Assembly (NCBI GenBank): GCA_030648295.1
Contig: JAUSID010000001.1
Span: 1 to 46,358, forward strand
Source of the DNA: Opitutaceae bacterium
GTDB taxonomy: Bacteria > Verrucomicrobiota > Verrucomicrobiia > Opitutales > Opitutaceae
DNA: 46,358 bases
Reading direction: 5' to 3'
Positions 1 to 9,190 of this stretch are shown one piece after another. Position numbers and translations under genes: made by a program. Every line of letters begins with the position of its first letter. Position 1 is the stretch's first letter. Under the pieces are notes generated by a model. It saw only the letters and a list, made by a program, of their open reading frames with translations, did not search any database and had not been told where the DNA came from.

Positions 1-35
1 CCCGCCGCGCGATAGCCTGGGAGCAGCGTGCGTCA

Positions 36-248
36 CCTGGGAGCGCGGGCGTCCCGCCCGCATGGATTGAAGTGGCACGGGCATCCCTGGTCGCCTTCGG
101 CGCCGCCAGAGGCGGGTAAACCAGCCGGTGGTGCTGGGGGCGCGGGCGCCCTCGCCCGCAGAGAAATGCCGATCGGAAATCCGACCGAATCTGCGGCTGG
201 AAGCCGCAGCCACTCGATCTTTGCGGGCCAGACGCCCGCGCTCCCAGG
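36..248. repeat. R-A composite inverted-repeat element, copy 1
   Basis: The left end (36-62) reads CCTGGGAGCGCGGGCGTCCC and continues to CCCGCA. The right end (221-248) is its near-complement and finishes CGCTCCCAGG, so the outer ends face each other. Inside are a GGCACGGGCATCCC module (about 75-90) and a self-complementary CTGCGGCTGGAAGCCGCAG module (191-209). The first 35 bases hold a shorter fragment, CCTGGGAGCAGCG. I see no gene in bases 1-318. Short open frames here are by-products of the repeat. The same architecture recurs at 8924, 26557, 30150, 39430 and 46123. Confidence 0.85.
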
Positions 249-318
249 AAACCGTTGTTTCGTCCCGTCCGTAGAAACGTCTGTGTAGGGCCCGCGCCGC
301 TCGGCTGGCTGAAATCAC

Positions 319-2784
319 TCAGGGTCCCGGTACTAGCACGATCCGCTCCGCGGTCGCGGCCTCGACGGCGCTGCGCTCAAAGAGAAGTGGAAAGTACCGG
401 TCGTGCGCCCAGTCCTCAAAAAGGTCGCGATAGTGCGGGCTGCGCGGATCGCCTGACTGCCCCGGCGAATTGTTGGCCCACGAGTTGTTCCAGTCGCCCA
501 CATCGGTCACGAAACGCGCCGACGCACCCGAGGTGAGCCGAAAATCGCTCTCGCGCCAGCCGCTGCGGCCCAGCGTTTCACCGTCGCCTGCCTTGCTCAC
601 CGGGCCAACGTTCCACTGCGCGCGCACCTCCTCGGGCGCAAGCGCCGCGAATGGATGCTCAAAGCGAGCGTGGTGCAGGCGGCCCCACTGCCATTGCGAC
701 TGATCGGCTCCCAGCCGCTTCGTCAAGTCGGCCGCGGCGGCGCGCAGGGCATCGATCAGCAACTCGTCACGCGCCCGTTCCGGATTTGATCCCAGTCGCG
801 CATTCGGTTTTTCAAGCAGCGCGAGAACGGCGGCTGCGCTGCCATCGCCTATCAGTGACACCGCGGACTGGGGCACGACCCGCCGGACCACGGCCGGCCG
901 GAGGTGCCGGTGAAACCAGACGTTGAAAATCGCCGCTCCGGTGGAATCGCGCGTTGAGCGGTGATCCCAGGCACGCAGGGTCTGCAGCGCGTTGCCCACC
1001 GCTGGCTCGGCCGGCGTGGGCAGACGGGCGAGCAACGCGACCGCGCGCTGGCCCGTGACGGTGGTCACATCCGTTTGGGCGGCGATCAGGTCCTGCACCG
1101 TGAACCGGCGCTCACCGTCGAAGAGCTGTCGCAGCCGGAGCGCCCGGGCCGGATCCGCCCATTCGAAGCTCAGCTTCATCTCGGCGATGCCGGGCCGCGA
1201 CGGCAGGTTCATTTCGTTGGCCGTGCCGAGCCAGCCGGAAGGCGGGTTGTAGCTGCGCGGCAGTTCGTCCATCGACCGAAATCCCGTCCACTCGTAGCGG
1301 CCATCGCCGGGCACCGGCATGAGCCCATCCCAGTTCGGCCGGATCGGCGCCAGGCCCGACGGTGCCCAGCCAATGTTGCCCGCGGTATCCGCGTAGAGGT
1401 AATTGAGCGGCGGCGTGCAGTGGCGGTTCATCGCGGCGAGAAACTCATCCCAGTTTTGCGCGCGCAGATACTCGAGACTGGAGAGATACGGCACCGCGCC
1501 GGGCTCCAGCCAGGCGAGCCGGGCGGCGAACGCGCGGTGATTGACGCGGTCCTCGAAAACGACCGGTCCATGCCGCGTGAATTTCAAGGTCACTTCGCGT
1601 GCCGGCCCGTTGCGCACGGCAATCGACTCCGTTCGCAGAATCATCGGCTCCCATCGGCCACGGTAGCGGTATTCGTCGGGCAACGACGGGTTCGTCTCGT
1701 AGACGTACAGGTCCTCCTGATCGATCGCGAAAATCGTGAGTCCGAACGCGAGCGTGCGGTTGTGCCCGAGCGAAACGCCCGGCAGGAACGGCTCGCCCGC
1801 GCCGATGACGTCGAGCCCGGGCGCCGAGAGGTGCGCCCAGTAGCGCAGGCTCGGGATGCCGTGAACCCGGTGAGGGTCGCTCGCAAAGATGGCGCGGCCG
1901 GTGACCGAGCGCGGCGGCGCCACCGCAAAGTTGTTGCTGGCGTAGAGGGGGCGTTCCGCCGCCTCGAGCAGTTCGAGCGCGCCGGTGCGCGCCGGCCCGG
2001 CTTCGCCCTTCAGTTTCCCGGGCGTAAACGTGACCGGGTTGCGCGCGAGGTTGTACCCGCGCAGCACTTCGGCCGGAACCAACGCCGGATCCAACCCCGG
2101 CGGCACCTGCGTCGTCCAAGCCGGCTCGAGCGGCCGGCGGAACGCATCGACCTCGAGTCCGGCCGCGGCGACCGTCCGTGCGCGCGCCACTTCGGAGCTG
2201 AGATTGCTGGCGAGTCCGTGGGCCCGGATTCGAACCACGTCGGCGGCCTCCCAGCGCGCCGGCGCGTAGCCGAGCAGCTTGAACTCCGGCGCCAGCAACT
2301 CGGGTTGGGCCCGGGTGAGTCCGACGTAGGCGTTGATGCCCGCGACAAAGCTTTCGACGATTCGCTTCGCGTCGGACGCGTAGGCGATCCACTCCGCATG
2401 CATTTCGCCGCGGTACAGGAAAAGCCGTGCGGCCGCGTCGTGCTCCACATACGCGGGACCGAAGTCGCGCGCGAGCTCGCCGAGTCCCCGTTTCCGCCAG
2501 AGATCGATTTGCCAGAGCCGGTCCCGCGCGGCGTTGAATCCCTGGACGAAGAAGGCATCGTACGTCGTCTGCGCGTAGATGTGGGGGACGCCCCAGCGGT
2601 CGACGCGGATCTCGGCGTCACGCGCGAGACCCGGTACGGTGTAGCGCTTCGTCGGCGGCTCGGCCGCGACCGAGCCAACGCACAAGGCAAACCACGTGAA
2701 GAACGCGGCGGAAGCCGCGCGCCGGGCGCAGCCGGGGTGGATGGGGTGATGCTTGCCCGGCGCAAGAACGAACACATGGGGCAT
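319..2784 (-). CDS. Penicillin acylase family N-terminal nucleophile amidohydrolase
   Basis: An 821-residue protein of the penicillin/acyl-homoserine-lactone acylase family. These Ntn hydrolases cleave amide-linked acyl groups and usually act in the periplasm. A hydrophobic stretch at residues 22-41 looks like a signal peptide. The alpha-chain region carries VDRWGVPHIYA (61-71) and the characteristic RDRLWQIDLWRK. The sequence YASNNFAV places the predicted autoprocessing site and catalytic Ser at S283, followed by the family's FASDPH and LGHNRTLAFGLT stretches. Length is normal for an uncleaved precursor. It is transcribed divergently from the UDP-sugar gene, with 179 bases between starts. 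Substrate cannot be read from sequence; quorum-signal or antibiotic side-chain cleavage are only family possibilities. Confidence 0.9.
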   Translation of the reverse strand: MPHVFVLAPGKHHPIHPGCARRAASAAFFTWFALCVGSVAAEPPTKRYTVPGLARDAEIRVDRWGVPHIYAQTTYDAFFVQGFNAARDRLWQIDLWRKRGLGELARDFGPAYVEHDAAARLFLYRGEMHAEWIAYASDAKRIVESFVAGINAYVGLTRAQPELLAPEFKLLGYAPARWEAADVVRIRAHGLASNLSSEVARARTVAAAGLEVDAFRRPLEPAWTTQVPPGLDPALVPAEVLRGYNLARNPVTFTPGKLKGEAGPARTGALELLEAAERPLYASNNFAVAPPRSVTGRAIFASDPHRVHGIPSLRYWAHLSAPGLDVIGAGEPFLPGVSLGHNRTLAFGLTIFAIDQEDLYVYETNPSLPDEYRYRGRWEPMILRTESIAVRNGPAREVTLKFTRHGPVVFEDRVNHRAFAARLAWLEPGAVPYLSSLEYLRAQNWDEFLAAMNRHCTPPLNYLYADTAGNIGWAPSGLAPIRPNWDGLMPVPGDGRYEWTGFRSMDELPRSYNPPSGWLGTANEMNLPSRPGIAEMKLSFEWADPARALRLRQLFDGERRFTVQDLIAAQTDVTTVTGQRAVALLARLPTPAEPAVGNALQTLRAWDHRSTRDSTGAAIFNVWFHRHLRPAVVRRVVPQSAVSLIGDGSAAAVLALLEKPNARLGSNPERARDELLIDALRAAAADLTKRLGADQSQWQWGRLHHARFEHPFAALAPEEVRAQWNVGPVSKAGDGETLGRSGWRESDFRLTSGASARFVTDVGDWNNSWANNSPGQSGDPRSPHYRDLFEDWAHDRYFPLLFERSAVEAATAERIVLVPGP

Positions 2785-2963
2785 GGCGATCGTGCTGCCA
2801 CTCCGGCTCCTCCCTTGCGAGGCGAAAGCCGGAGGACGGGGGCTTGAAAATGCACGCAGGAGGACGGGATGTTCGGATATAGCAACGCGGCACGCCAGGC
2901 GGCGTTTGAGTTGAATCCCGGTTTTGCTCGAAATGCCGGTGGCGATCTTTCACGTTCCGCCGT
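2785..2963. promoter_or_regulatory. Divergent intergenic region between acylase and UDP-sugar genes
   Basis: This 179-base spacer separates two divergent starts, so it should contain both promoters. I cannot assign convincing -35/-10 boxes. No Shine-Dalgarno sequence is visible before the plus-strand ATG at 2964. The assignment rests on gene orientation alone. Confidence 0.4.
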
Positions 2964-3890
2964 ATGCGAATACTCGTCACGGGCGGCGCCGGCTTTCTCG
3001 GCTCCCATCTTTGTGATCGCTTGATCAATGACGGCCACGAAGTGGTCTGCGTTGACAACCTGTTCACCGGCCAGAAGGCGAACATTGCGCATCTGCTCGC
3101 CAGCCCGCGTTTCGAATTCGTGCGCCACGACATCGTCGATCCGTTCAAGTTCGAGGTGGACCAGATCTACAACCTGGCGTGCCCCGCGTCGCCCGTGCAC
3201 TACCAGTTCAATCCGATCAAGACGGTGAAGACATCCGTCATGGGCGCGATCAACTGCCTCGGCCTCGCAAAGCGCGTGAAGGCGCGGGTCTTCCAGGCGA
3301 GCACGAGTGAAGTTTACGGCGATCCGTCGGTGCATCCGCAGCCCGAGAGTTACTGGGGCAACGTGAACCCGATTGGCCGGCGATCGTGCTACGATGAAGG
3401 CAAGCGCTGCGCGGAAACGCTGTTCTTCGATTACCACCGCGAGAACAAGGTCGATATCCGCGTCATCCGGATCTTCAACACCTATGGCCCGCGGATGCAT
3501 CCGAACGACGGCCGCGTGGTATCGAATTTCATCGTGCAGGCATTGAAAGGGGAGGAGCTCACGATCTATGGCGACGGCACGCAGACGCGGTCGTTCTGTT
3601 TCGTCGACGACTTGATCGAGGGATTTATCCGCTTCATGGCGCAGACCCAGACCGTGGGGCCGATGAACCTGGGCAACCCGGGCGAGTTCACGATGCTCGA
3701 GCTGGCCGAGCTCACGATCAAACTCGTGGGTGGCAAGTCCCGGATCGTGCACAAGCCGTTGCCTTCCGATGACCCGAAGCAGCGGCAGCCCGACATCAGC
3801 CTTGCCCGGAAGGTCCTTAAGTGGGAGCCGGCCATCCCGCTCGAAGAGGGTTTGCAGCGGACCATCGGGTACTTCCGTGGTCGCGTTTAA
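2964..3890 (+). CDS. UDP-glucuronate decarboxylase (UDP-xylose synthase), extended SDR
   Basis: A 308-residue cytoplasmic enzyme predicted to oxidise and decarboxylate UDP-glucuronate to UDP-xylose for surface polysaccharide synthesis. The NAD-binding glycine motif TGGAGFLGS is at residues 6-14. The catalytic Tyr and Lys are Y143 and K147 in [13 protein letters not shown], which is the UXS signature, preceded by STSEVYGDP (about 113-121). [20 protein letters not shown] and [16 protein letters not shown] are also typical of UXS rather than of 4-epimerases. Length matches bacterial UXS. It precedes secA by 79 bases on the same strand and could be co-transcribed, although the functions are unrelated. 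Confidence 0.93.
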   Translation: MRILVTGGAGFLGSHLCDRLINDGHEVVCVDNLFTGQKANIAHLLASPRFEFVRHDIVDPFKFEVDQIYNLACPASPVHYQFNPIKTVKTSVMGAINCLGLAKRVKARVFQASTSEVYGDPSVHPQPESYWGNVNPIGRRSCYDEGKRCAETLFFDYHRENKVDIRVIRIFNTYGPRMHPNDGRVVSNFIVQALKGEELTIYGDGTQTRSFCFVDDLIEGFIRFMAQTQTVGPMNLGNPGEFTMLELAELTIKLVGGKSRIVHKPLPSDDPKQRQPDISLARKVLKWEPAIPLEEGLQRTIGYFRGRV

Positions 3891-3969
3891 TGGTTTGCGC
3901 GTGGGAGGCGAAAACCGGGGATTTGCCATTTGCCAAGCCGGTGGCGGGTCCTAACGTTCGACCCTCTTC

Positions 3970-6969
3970 ATGTTCTCGTTTCTCCTCAAACGGTTTTCCG
4001 GCCGGCACTACAAGAAATTCCTGGAAAGTGCCCGGCCGACAGTCGCGCGCATCAATGAACTGGAGCAGCAGTATCAATCGCTGACGGACGACCAGCTTCG
4101 CGCCAAGACGGCTGAGTTTCGGGAGCGACTCGCGGCCGCGACGGACAAGAAGGCCGCGTTGGAGCAGGTTTTGCCCGAGGCATTTGCGACGGTGAAGAAC
4201 GCGGCGCGGCGTCTGTTTGGCCGCAGCATCATCGTCTCCGACCACGAGCTGACGTGGGACATGATCCATTTCGACGTCCAGCTGATCGGCGGCATCGCGC
4301 TGCATCAGGGCAGGATTTCCGAAATGGCGACCGGTGAAGGCAAGACGCTGGTCGCGACCCTGCCGCTTTACCTGAACTCCCTCACGGGTCGAAACACGCA
4401 GCTGGTCACGGTCAACGATTACCTGGCCCGGCGCGACTCGGAGTGGATGGGCCACCTCTATACTTTTCTTGGGGTATCCGTCGGCTGCATCCAGCAGCAG
4501 ATGGCGCCGGATCTGCGGCGCGAAATGTACGGCCGCGACATCACATATGGGACGGCGAGCGAATACGGTTTCGACTACCTGCGCGACAACGGCATGGCCA
4601 CGCGCAAGGAGGACCAGGTCCAGCGCGATTACTGGTACTGCATCGTGGACGAAGTCGACTCGATCCTCGTCGACGAGGCGCGGACCCCGCTGATCATCTC
4701 GGGGCCGGCCCCGATCGAGCGCGAACAGCCCTTCACGCGGCTGAAACCGCCGGTCGAGCAACTCGTCAATGACCAGACGCGACTGTGCAACCGGATCGTG
4801 ACCGAGGCGAAGGCGATCCTGGAGAAACCCAACGTCACCGCCGACGAGCGGCTCCAGGCCGCGCAGAAGATGCTCCAGGTGAAAATGGGTCACCCGAAGA
4901 ACAAGCAGTTGCTGCGATTGATGGAGAACAGCGACTGGCGCAAGCTGCTCGACAAGACGGAGACCGAGCTCAATTCGGACCTGAACAAGGAGGAGTGCTA
5001 CAAGCTCAAGGAGGAACTGTTCTTCGTCATCGACGAGCGCCAGCACCAGGCCGATTTGACCGAGATTGGGCGCAACAAGCTGCGGCCGGACGATCCCGAC
5101 GCGTTCATGCTGCCGGATCTTGCGACCGAGTTCAGTGACCTCGAGAAGGACACCTCGGTCTTGCCCGAACAGCGCGAGGAGCGGAAGCTCGCCTCGCAGC
5201 AGCGCTACGCCCAAATCTCCGAGGATATTCACGCGATTTCTCAGCTGCTGCGGGCGTATTCACTTTATGAACGCGATGTCGAGTACGTCGTCACTCCGGA
5301 CGGCAAGGTGCTGATCGTCGACGAGAACACCGGCCGCGTGATGCCGGGCCGCCGCTGGTCCGACGGATTGCACCAGGCGGTCGAGGCGAAGGAAAACGTC
5401 AGCATCGAGCGTGAGACGCGGACGTACGCCACGATCACGATCCAGAATTATTTCCGCATGTACGAGAAGCTCGCCGGCATGACGGGCACGGCGGAAACCG
5501 AGGCGACCGAGTTCAGCGACATCTACCGCCTCACGGTGCAGGTCATTCCGACGAACAAACCCTGCATCCGGGTCGACCGGAACGATTCCATCTTCAAGAC
5601 GCGCCGCGACAAGTACTCCGCGGTGGTGAAGGAGATTGAGGAGGCCAACAAGCGCGGCCAGCCGGTGCTCGTGGGCACAACCAGCGTCGAGTCGTCGGAG
5701 GTGCTTTCGCGCATGCTCCGGCGCACGGGCATCATTCACACGGTGCTCAACGCGAAGTTCCATGCGCAGGAGGCCGACATCGTGGCCCGGGCCGGTCAGC
5801 GCGCCGCCGTCACCATCGCGACGAACATGGCGGGCCGTGGAACCGACATCAAACTCGGCGAAGGCGTGCGCGAACTCGGCGGCCTTTACGTGATCGGCAC
5901 CGAGCGCCACGAGTCACGGCGCATCGATCGCCAGCTGCGCGGTCGTTGTTCGCGCCAGGGCGATCCCGGCCTGACGAAGTTTTACCTCTCGCTCGAGGAC
6001 GACCTCATGCGGTTGTTCCTTCAGGGCAACCTGGCGTCGAAGCTGATGGAGGGCTCGATGCAGGAGGGCGAGGAGCTCGAGCACCCGTGGCTCAACCGCT
6101 CGATTGAAAGCGCGCAGAAAAAGGTCGAGCAGCAGAATTACTCGATCCGCAAGCGGCTGCTGCAATACGACGACGTGCTCAACCAGCAGCGCGAGGTCGT
6201 GTACGGCATTCGCAACGGCGCGATCCACGCCGAGCGGCCGAAGGACATCATCTTCGATCAAATCGAGGAGGAGCTGCACACGCGGCTCGAGGTGGCGGGC
6301 TTCGCCGCGAAAACCGGCGCGACGCAGACGACGCTCGAAAGCCTCGTCGGCTGGCTCAACTCGCACTTCCCGATCAGCGTCAAGGTCGAGGAATTGAAGG
6401 GCGAACCGGATTCACTGGTTGCGAGCCTGCTCGGCCGGATCAAGGACGCGTACGCGGTGAAGGAGTCGGTGGAGATTCCGGAGGCGCTTGGATCGCTCGA
6501 GCGCTACGTCGTCATCAACGCCATCGATCACCACTGGCAGGAACACCTGACCGAGATGGAGGAGCTGCGCCGCTCGATCGGATTGCGCAGCTACGGCCAG
6601 AAGGATCCGCTGGTCGAGTACAAGGGCGAGGCGTACAAGTATTTCGAGGAGCTGATGAACAACGTGCGGTTGCAGATCTGCACCGGGCTGTTCCGCAGCG
6701 CCTCCAACATCGAGTCGTTCGAGAACATGCTGGCATTGCTCAGCCGCACCGCGCACGCGGTCGGTCCGGCCGATCTGCCGGCGCCGGCGGCGGGCGCGGG
6801 ACCGCAAATCACGACGACCGTGACGAGCAGCGGGCCCGCGGTTGCCACGGCCGAACCGGAGCTCCAGCTGCCGAAGGTGACCATCCGCCGCGAACTGCCA
6901 AAAGTGGGCCGCAACGACCCGTGCCCGTGTGGCAGCGGCAAGAAGTACAAGCATTGTCACGGGGCGTGA
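3970..6969 (+). CDS. secA: Protein translocase ATPase SecA
   Basis: A 999-residue motor ATPase of the Sec pathway, which drives preproteins through SecYEG. The Walker A motif MATGEGKT is at 119-126 and the DEVD Walker B box at 227-230, followed by [18 protein letters not shown]2 shows [24 protein letters not shown] and [16 protein letters not shown]. The C-terminus ends in a zinc-binding [12 protein letters not shown] motif (985-996) for SecB or ribosome contact. The protein is about 100 residues longer than E. coli SecA. Most of the extra length lies at about 255-375, between NBD1 and the preprotein-binding domain, where a charged helical segment is inserted; similar insertions are known in Bacteroidota and related phyla. 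No Shine-Dalgarno is evident. The start gives the canonical short N-terminal helix. Confidence 0.98.
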   Translation: MFSFLLKRFSGRHYKKFLESARPTVARINELEQQYQSLTDDQLRAKTAEFRERLAAATDKKAALEQVLPEAFATVKNAARRLFGRSIIVSDHELTWDMIHFDVQLIGGIALHQGRISEMATGEGKTLVATLPLYLNSLTGRNTQLVTVNDYLARRDSEWMGHLYTFLGVSVGCIQQQMAPDLRREMYGRDITYGTASEYGFDYLRDNGMATRKEDQVQRDYWYCIVDEVDSILVDEARTPLIISGPAPIEREQPFTRLKPPVEQLVNDQTRLCNRIVTEAKAILEKPNVTADERLQAAQKMLQVKMGHPKNKQLLRLMENSDWRKLLDKTETELNSDLNKEECYKLKEELFFVIDERQHQADLTEIGRNKLRPDDPDAFMLPDLATEFSDLEKDTSVLPEQREERKLASQQRYAQISEDIHAISQLLRAYSLYERDVEYVVTPDGKVLIVDENTGRVMPGRRWSDGLHQAVEAKENVSIERETRTYATITIQNYFRMYEKLAGMTGTAETEATEFSDIYRLTVQVIPTNKPCIRVDRNDSIFKTRRDKYSAVVKEIEEANKRGQPVLVGTTSVESSEVLSRMLRRTGIIHTVLNAKFHAQEADIVARAGQRAAVTIATNMAGRGTDIKLGEGVRELGGLYVIGTERHESRRIDRQLRGRCSRQGDPGLTKFYLSLEDDLMRLFLQGNLASKLMEGSMQEGEELEHPWLNRSIESAQKKVEQQNYSIRKRLLQYDDVLNQQREVVYGIRNGAIHAERPKDIIFDQIEEELHTRLEVAGFAAKTGATQTTLESLVGWLNSHFPISVKVEELKGEPDSLVASLLGRIKDAYAVKESVEIPEALGSLERYVVINAIDHHWQEHLTEMEELRRSIGLRSYGQKDPLVEYKGEAYKYFEELMNNVRLQICTGLFRSASNIESFENMLALLSRTAHAVGPADLPAPAAGAGPQITTTVTSSGPAVATAEPELQLPKVTIRRELPKVGRNDPCPCGSGKKYKHCHGA

Positions 6970-7099
6970 GGAGCGTGCGCCGGCGTGCGTGAACGCTGCA
7001 TCATGCCGATGAACACTCCCCCGCGCCTTGCGCCCCCCGTCTCGAGAGGGGATCCAATCGCGTCGTTAAGACGAGCATCGCGTAGCAGCCGAGGCTCGC

Positions 7100-7170
7100 G
7101 TAGCAGCCGAGGTAACGAGGCTGTCATGTTCTTTTCCTCGTGCGTCCAGCCTCCTTACGTCGGCTGCTAC
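7100..7170. repeat. R-F inverted repeat upstream of lnt
   Basis: The left arm (7100-7123) begins GTAGCAGCCGAGGTAACG. The right arm (7147-7170) is its reverse complement at 22 of 24 positions, with a 23-base spacer. A partial extra copy of the left unit (GTAGCAGCCGAGGCTCGC) lies just before it at 7082-7099. The hairpin sits in the 238-base gap between secA and lnt and ends 37 bases before the lnt start. It has no T-tract, so it is not a classical terminator. Confidence 0.8.
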
Positions 7171-7207
7171 ATTCGGCTCCGTCTCCGACCGCGAAAAACA
7201 TCTTCGC

Positions 7208-8878
7208 ATGGCCGCTGATCCCGCCTCACCCGCTTTCGATCCCTACGAACCGCGGCCGACGTTCTTCCAGCGGAATGCGGACGCCGTCGCGGCGACGACG
7301 GTGTTCGTGCTCACGGTCGTGCTCGGCGTCGTGTCGTTTCCGCCGTACCACACGCCGGAGTTCGCGTATGTGATGCTCACGCCCGGCGTGTTCTGGGCCT
7401 ACACGGCGCCGCGACTGAAACTCTTCGCCTGGACGCTCGCCGTAGCCCAGGCGGTGCTGTGGACGATCCTCCTCGGCTGGCTGCACAATGTCACCTGGGC
7501 CGGTTTGTTCCTGTTGGGGCCCTTCATCGGCGCGTGGGTCGGCTCGTGGTATCTCGTCGCGTGGTGGATCCTGCCGCGGATGATTGGCCGGCCGACGCCG
7601 ACGCGGCTCGCCGCCATGGTCGGGCTCGCCGCGGCGTGGGTATTGATTGAGTGGACACGCACGTGGCTTCTGGGCGGGTTCCCGTGGCTGCCGCTCGCGG
7701 CCAGCCAGTGGACCATGGTGAGCATGCTGCAAATCGCGTCCTACACCGGGGCGACCGGCGTGTCGTTCGTCATCGTGATGGTGAATCTCGGGTTTGCGGC
7801 GTATGCCCACCGGCTCTTTCGCGAGCGCGCCGTCGGACTGAACAAACGCAGCCAGGAGTTCTTCCTCGCGCTGTTTCTCGTGCTCACGTGTTTCAGCGTG
7901 CACGTGCAGCAGACGTTCAACCGGGTGCATTTCGCCGTTCCGCTGGCGCGTGTCGGTTTCGTCCAGCCTTACATCCCGCAGAACCTGAAATGGGATCCGG
8001 CGCAGGAGCCGGAGATTCGCGACGTTCTCATCAAGCAGACGCTGGAAGCCGCGACGACCAAGCCCGACCTGATACTCTGGCCGGAGGCGGCGACGCCGTG
8101 GGCGGTGAGGGGCGACGAGAACATGAAGGCGCTGGTCGAGGCGCTGGCCAAGCGCGCCAACACGCCGCTGGTGCTTGGCTCGATCGCCATCGAGAAAGGC
8201 GAGGGGGGGCGCGACCAATGGCTGAACGGTGCGTTTGTGGCCACGCCCGCGGGACTCAAGCCGGATTATTATGCGAAGCGGCAGCTCGTGCCGTTCGGCG
8301 AGTTCGTGCCGCTGCGGCCTGTCCTGGGCTGGTTGCGGAAATTCGTGCCCATCGGCGAGGATTTCACCCCCGGCGGGGATTCATCGCCGTTGATCGTGTC
8401 GATTCGCGGTGAACCGACGATTCTCGGACCGCTGATTTGCTACGAGGATATCTACCCGACGCTGGCTCGGCGCAGCACGCAGGCGGGTTCGTCGGCGCTC
8501 GTGGTGCTGACGAACAACGGCTGGTTTGGCGAAGGCGGCGCCGCGTATCAGCACGCGGCGCACTCGGTGCTGCGCGCGGTGGAAAACCGGCGTCCGGTCC
8601 TGCGCTGTGGCAATGGCGGCTGGAGCGGCTGGATCGACGAGTTCGGCGGCGTGCGCGCAACGCTGACGAACGATCAGGATCGAATCTACTATCGTGGCAA
8701 CCGGGTGATCAGCGTGACGCGCGATCGTCGCTGGATTGGCCAGTCGTCATTCTACACCGAATACGGCGACTGGTTTGTCCTGCTGTGCGCCGGGATGCTG
8801 ACGTTTGCGATCCTGCTGCTCCGCACCAGCGCGCCGGCGGTGATGGAGCGGCCAGCCGGGACAGCGGCCGAGACTTGA
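7208..8878 (+). CDS. lnt: Apolipoprotein N-acyltransferase
   Basis: A 556-residue inner-membrane enzyme that adds the third acyl chain to the N-terminal Cys of lipoproteins. The N-terminal half is strongly hydrophobic, with about seven membrane segments between residues 28 and 245. The C-terminal half is a nitrilase-like domain. The Glu-Lys-Cys triad is visible: E293 in LILWPEAATPW, K357 in YYAKRQLVPFGEFVP and C411 in GPLICYEDIYP. NNGWFGEGGAAYQHAAHS and a final membrane helix near 525-545 complete the family pattern. Length is close to that of other Lnt proteins. It stands alone downstream of secA behind an R-F hairpin. Confidence 0.95.
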   Translation: MAADPASPAFDPYEPRPTFFQRNADAVAATTVFVLTVVLGVVSFPPYHTPEFAYVMLTPGVFWAYTAPRLKLFAWTLAVAQAVLWTILLGWLHNVTWAGLFLLGPFIGAWVGSWYLVAWWILPRMIGRPTPTRLAAMVGLAAAWVLIEWTRTWLLGGFPWLPLAASQWTMVSMLQIASYTGATGVSFVIVMVNLGFAAYAHRLFRERAVGLNKRSQEFFLALFLVLTCFSVHVQQTFNRVHFAVPLARVGFVQPYIPQNLKWDPAQEPEIRDVLIKQTLEAATTKPDLILWPEAATPWAVRGDENMKALVEALAKRANTPLVLGSIAIEKGEGGRDQWLNGAFVATPAGLKPDYYAKRQLVPFGEFVPLRPVLGWLRKFVPIGEDFTPGGDSSPLIVSIRGEPTILGPLICYEDIYPTLARRSTQAGSSALVVLTNNGWFGEGGAAYQHAAHSVLRAVENRRPVLRCGNGGWSGWIDEFGGVRATLTNDQDRIYYRGNRVISVTRDRRWIGQSSFYTEYGDWFVLLCAGMLTFAILLLRTSAPAVMERPAGTAAET

Positions 8879-8923
8879 ACCGCAAAGTTCCTCGCACCCA
8901 ACGTGTGAGGTCGCGGCGGCTTT

Positions 8924-9080
8924 CCTGGGAGCGCGGGCGTCGGTCGATTTCGGATTGCGGATTTCGGATTTCGGATTCGGCAAACCACGACGAATCGCAC
9001 GCCGTTGTTCCCTTGGGCGCGGGTGTCCCGCCCGCAAGGATAGAGTGGGAGCACGGCTGCCCCCGCCCGCGCTCCCAGGG
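8924..9080. repeat. R-A element, copy 2, interleaved with R-C
   Basis: The outer ends are CCTGGGAGCGCGGGCGT (8924-8940) and CCGCCCGCGCTCCCAGGG (9063-9080). A third, internal R-A arm with GGGCGCGGGTGTCCCG lies at 9014-9029. The left half is interrupted by the R-C left arm, so the two repeat families interlock instead of nesting. Confidence 0.8.
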
Positions 9081-9146
9081 CAAACGCCGCCGTGCAAATC
9101 CTACCGGTTTGCCAAATCCGCAATCCGCAATCCGAAATCCGAAATC
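8946..9146. repeat. R-C long inverted repeat with 41-base arms
   Basis: The left arm (8946-8986) is built from tandem 9-base units such as GATTTCGGATTGCGGATTTC and ends CGGCAAACC. The right arm (9106-9146) starts GGTTTGCCAAATCCGCAATC and continues with complementary units. The arms match almost throughout, differing by a base here and there (TTCGG versus TGCGG, one base in the GGCAAACC-proximal part). The spacer is 119 bases. The right arm ends 45 bases before the start of the dehydrogenase gene at 9191. Confidence 0.85.
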
Positions 9147-9190
9147 ATCCCGGGCTCGGCAATCGCGCAAAACCGTTCAATCTCTCCCGC

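Noticed and set aside
28-536. Small open frames at the left edge as short genes
   Set aside because: Their sequences (such as GARASRP or PALPG stretches) are translations of the R-A repeat that recur wherever it lies.
961-2847. Long plus-strand open frame opposite the acylase gene
   Set aside because: It is an antisense shadow in GC-rich DNA: Arg-rich, no conserved motif, while the minus-strand protein has a complete family pattern.
2010-3929. Long minus-strand open frame across the acylase and UDP-sugar genes
   Set aside because: It covers two well-supported genes in other frames and shows no protein-family character.
7100-7170. R-F hairpin as a rho-independent terminator of secA
   Set aside because: The stem is long enough but is not followed by a T-tract, and it matches a repeat design seen elsewhere in the window.
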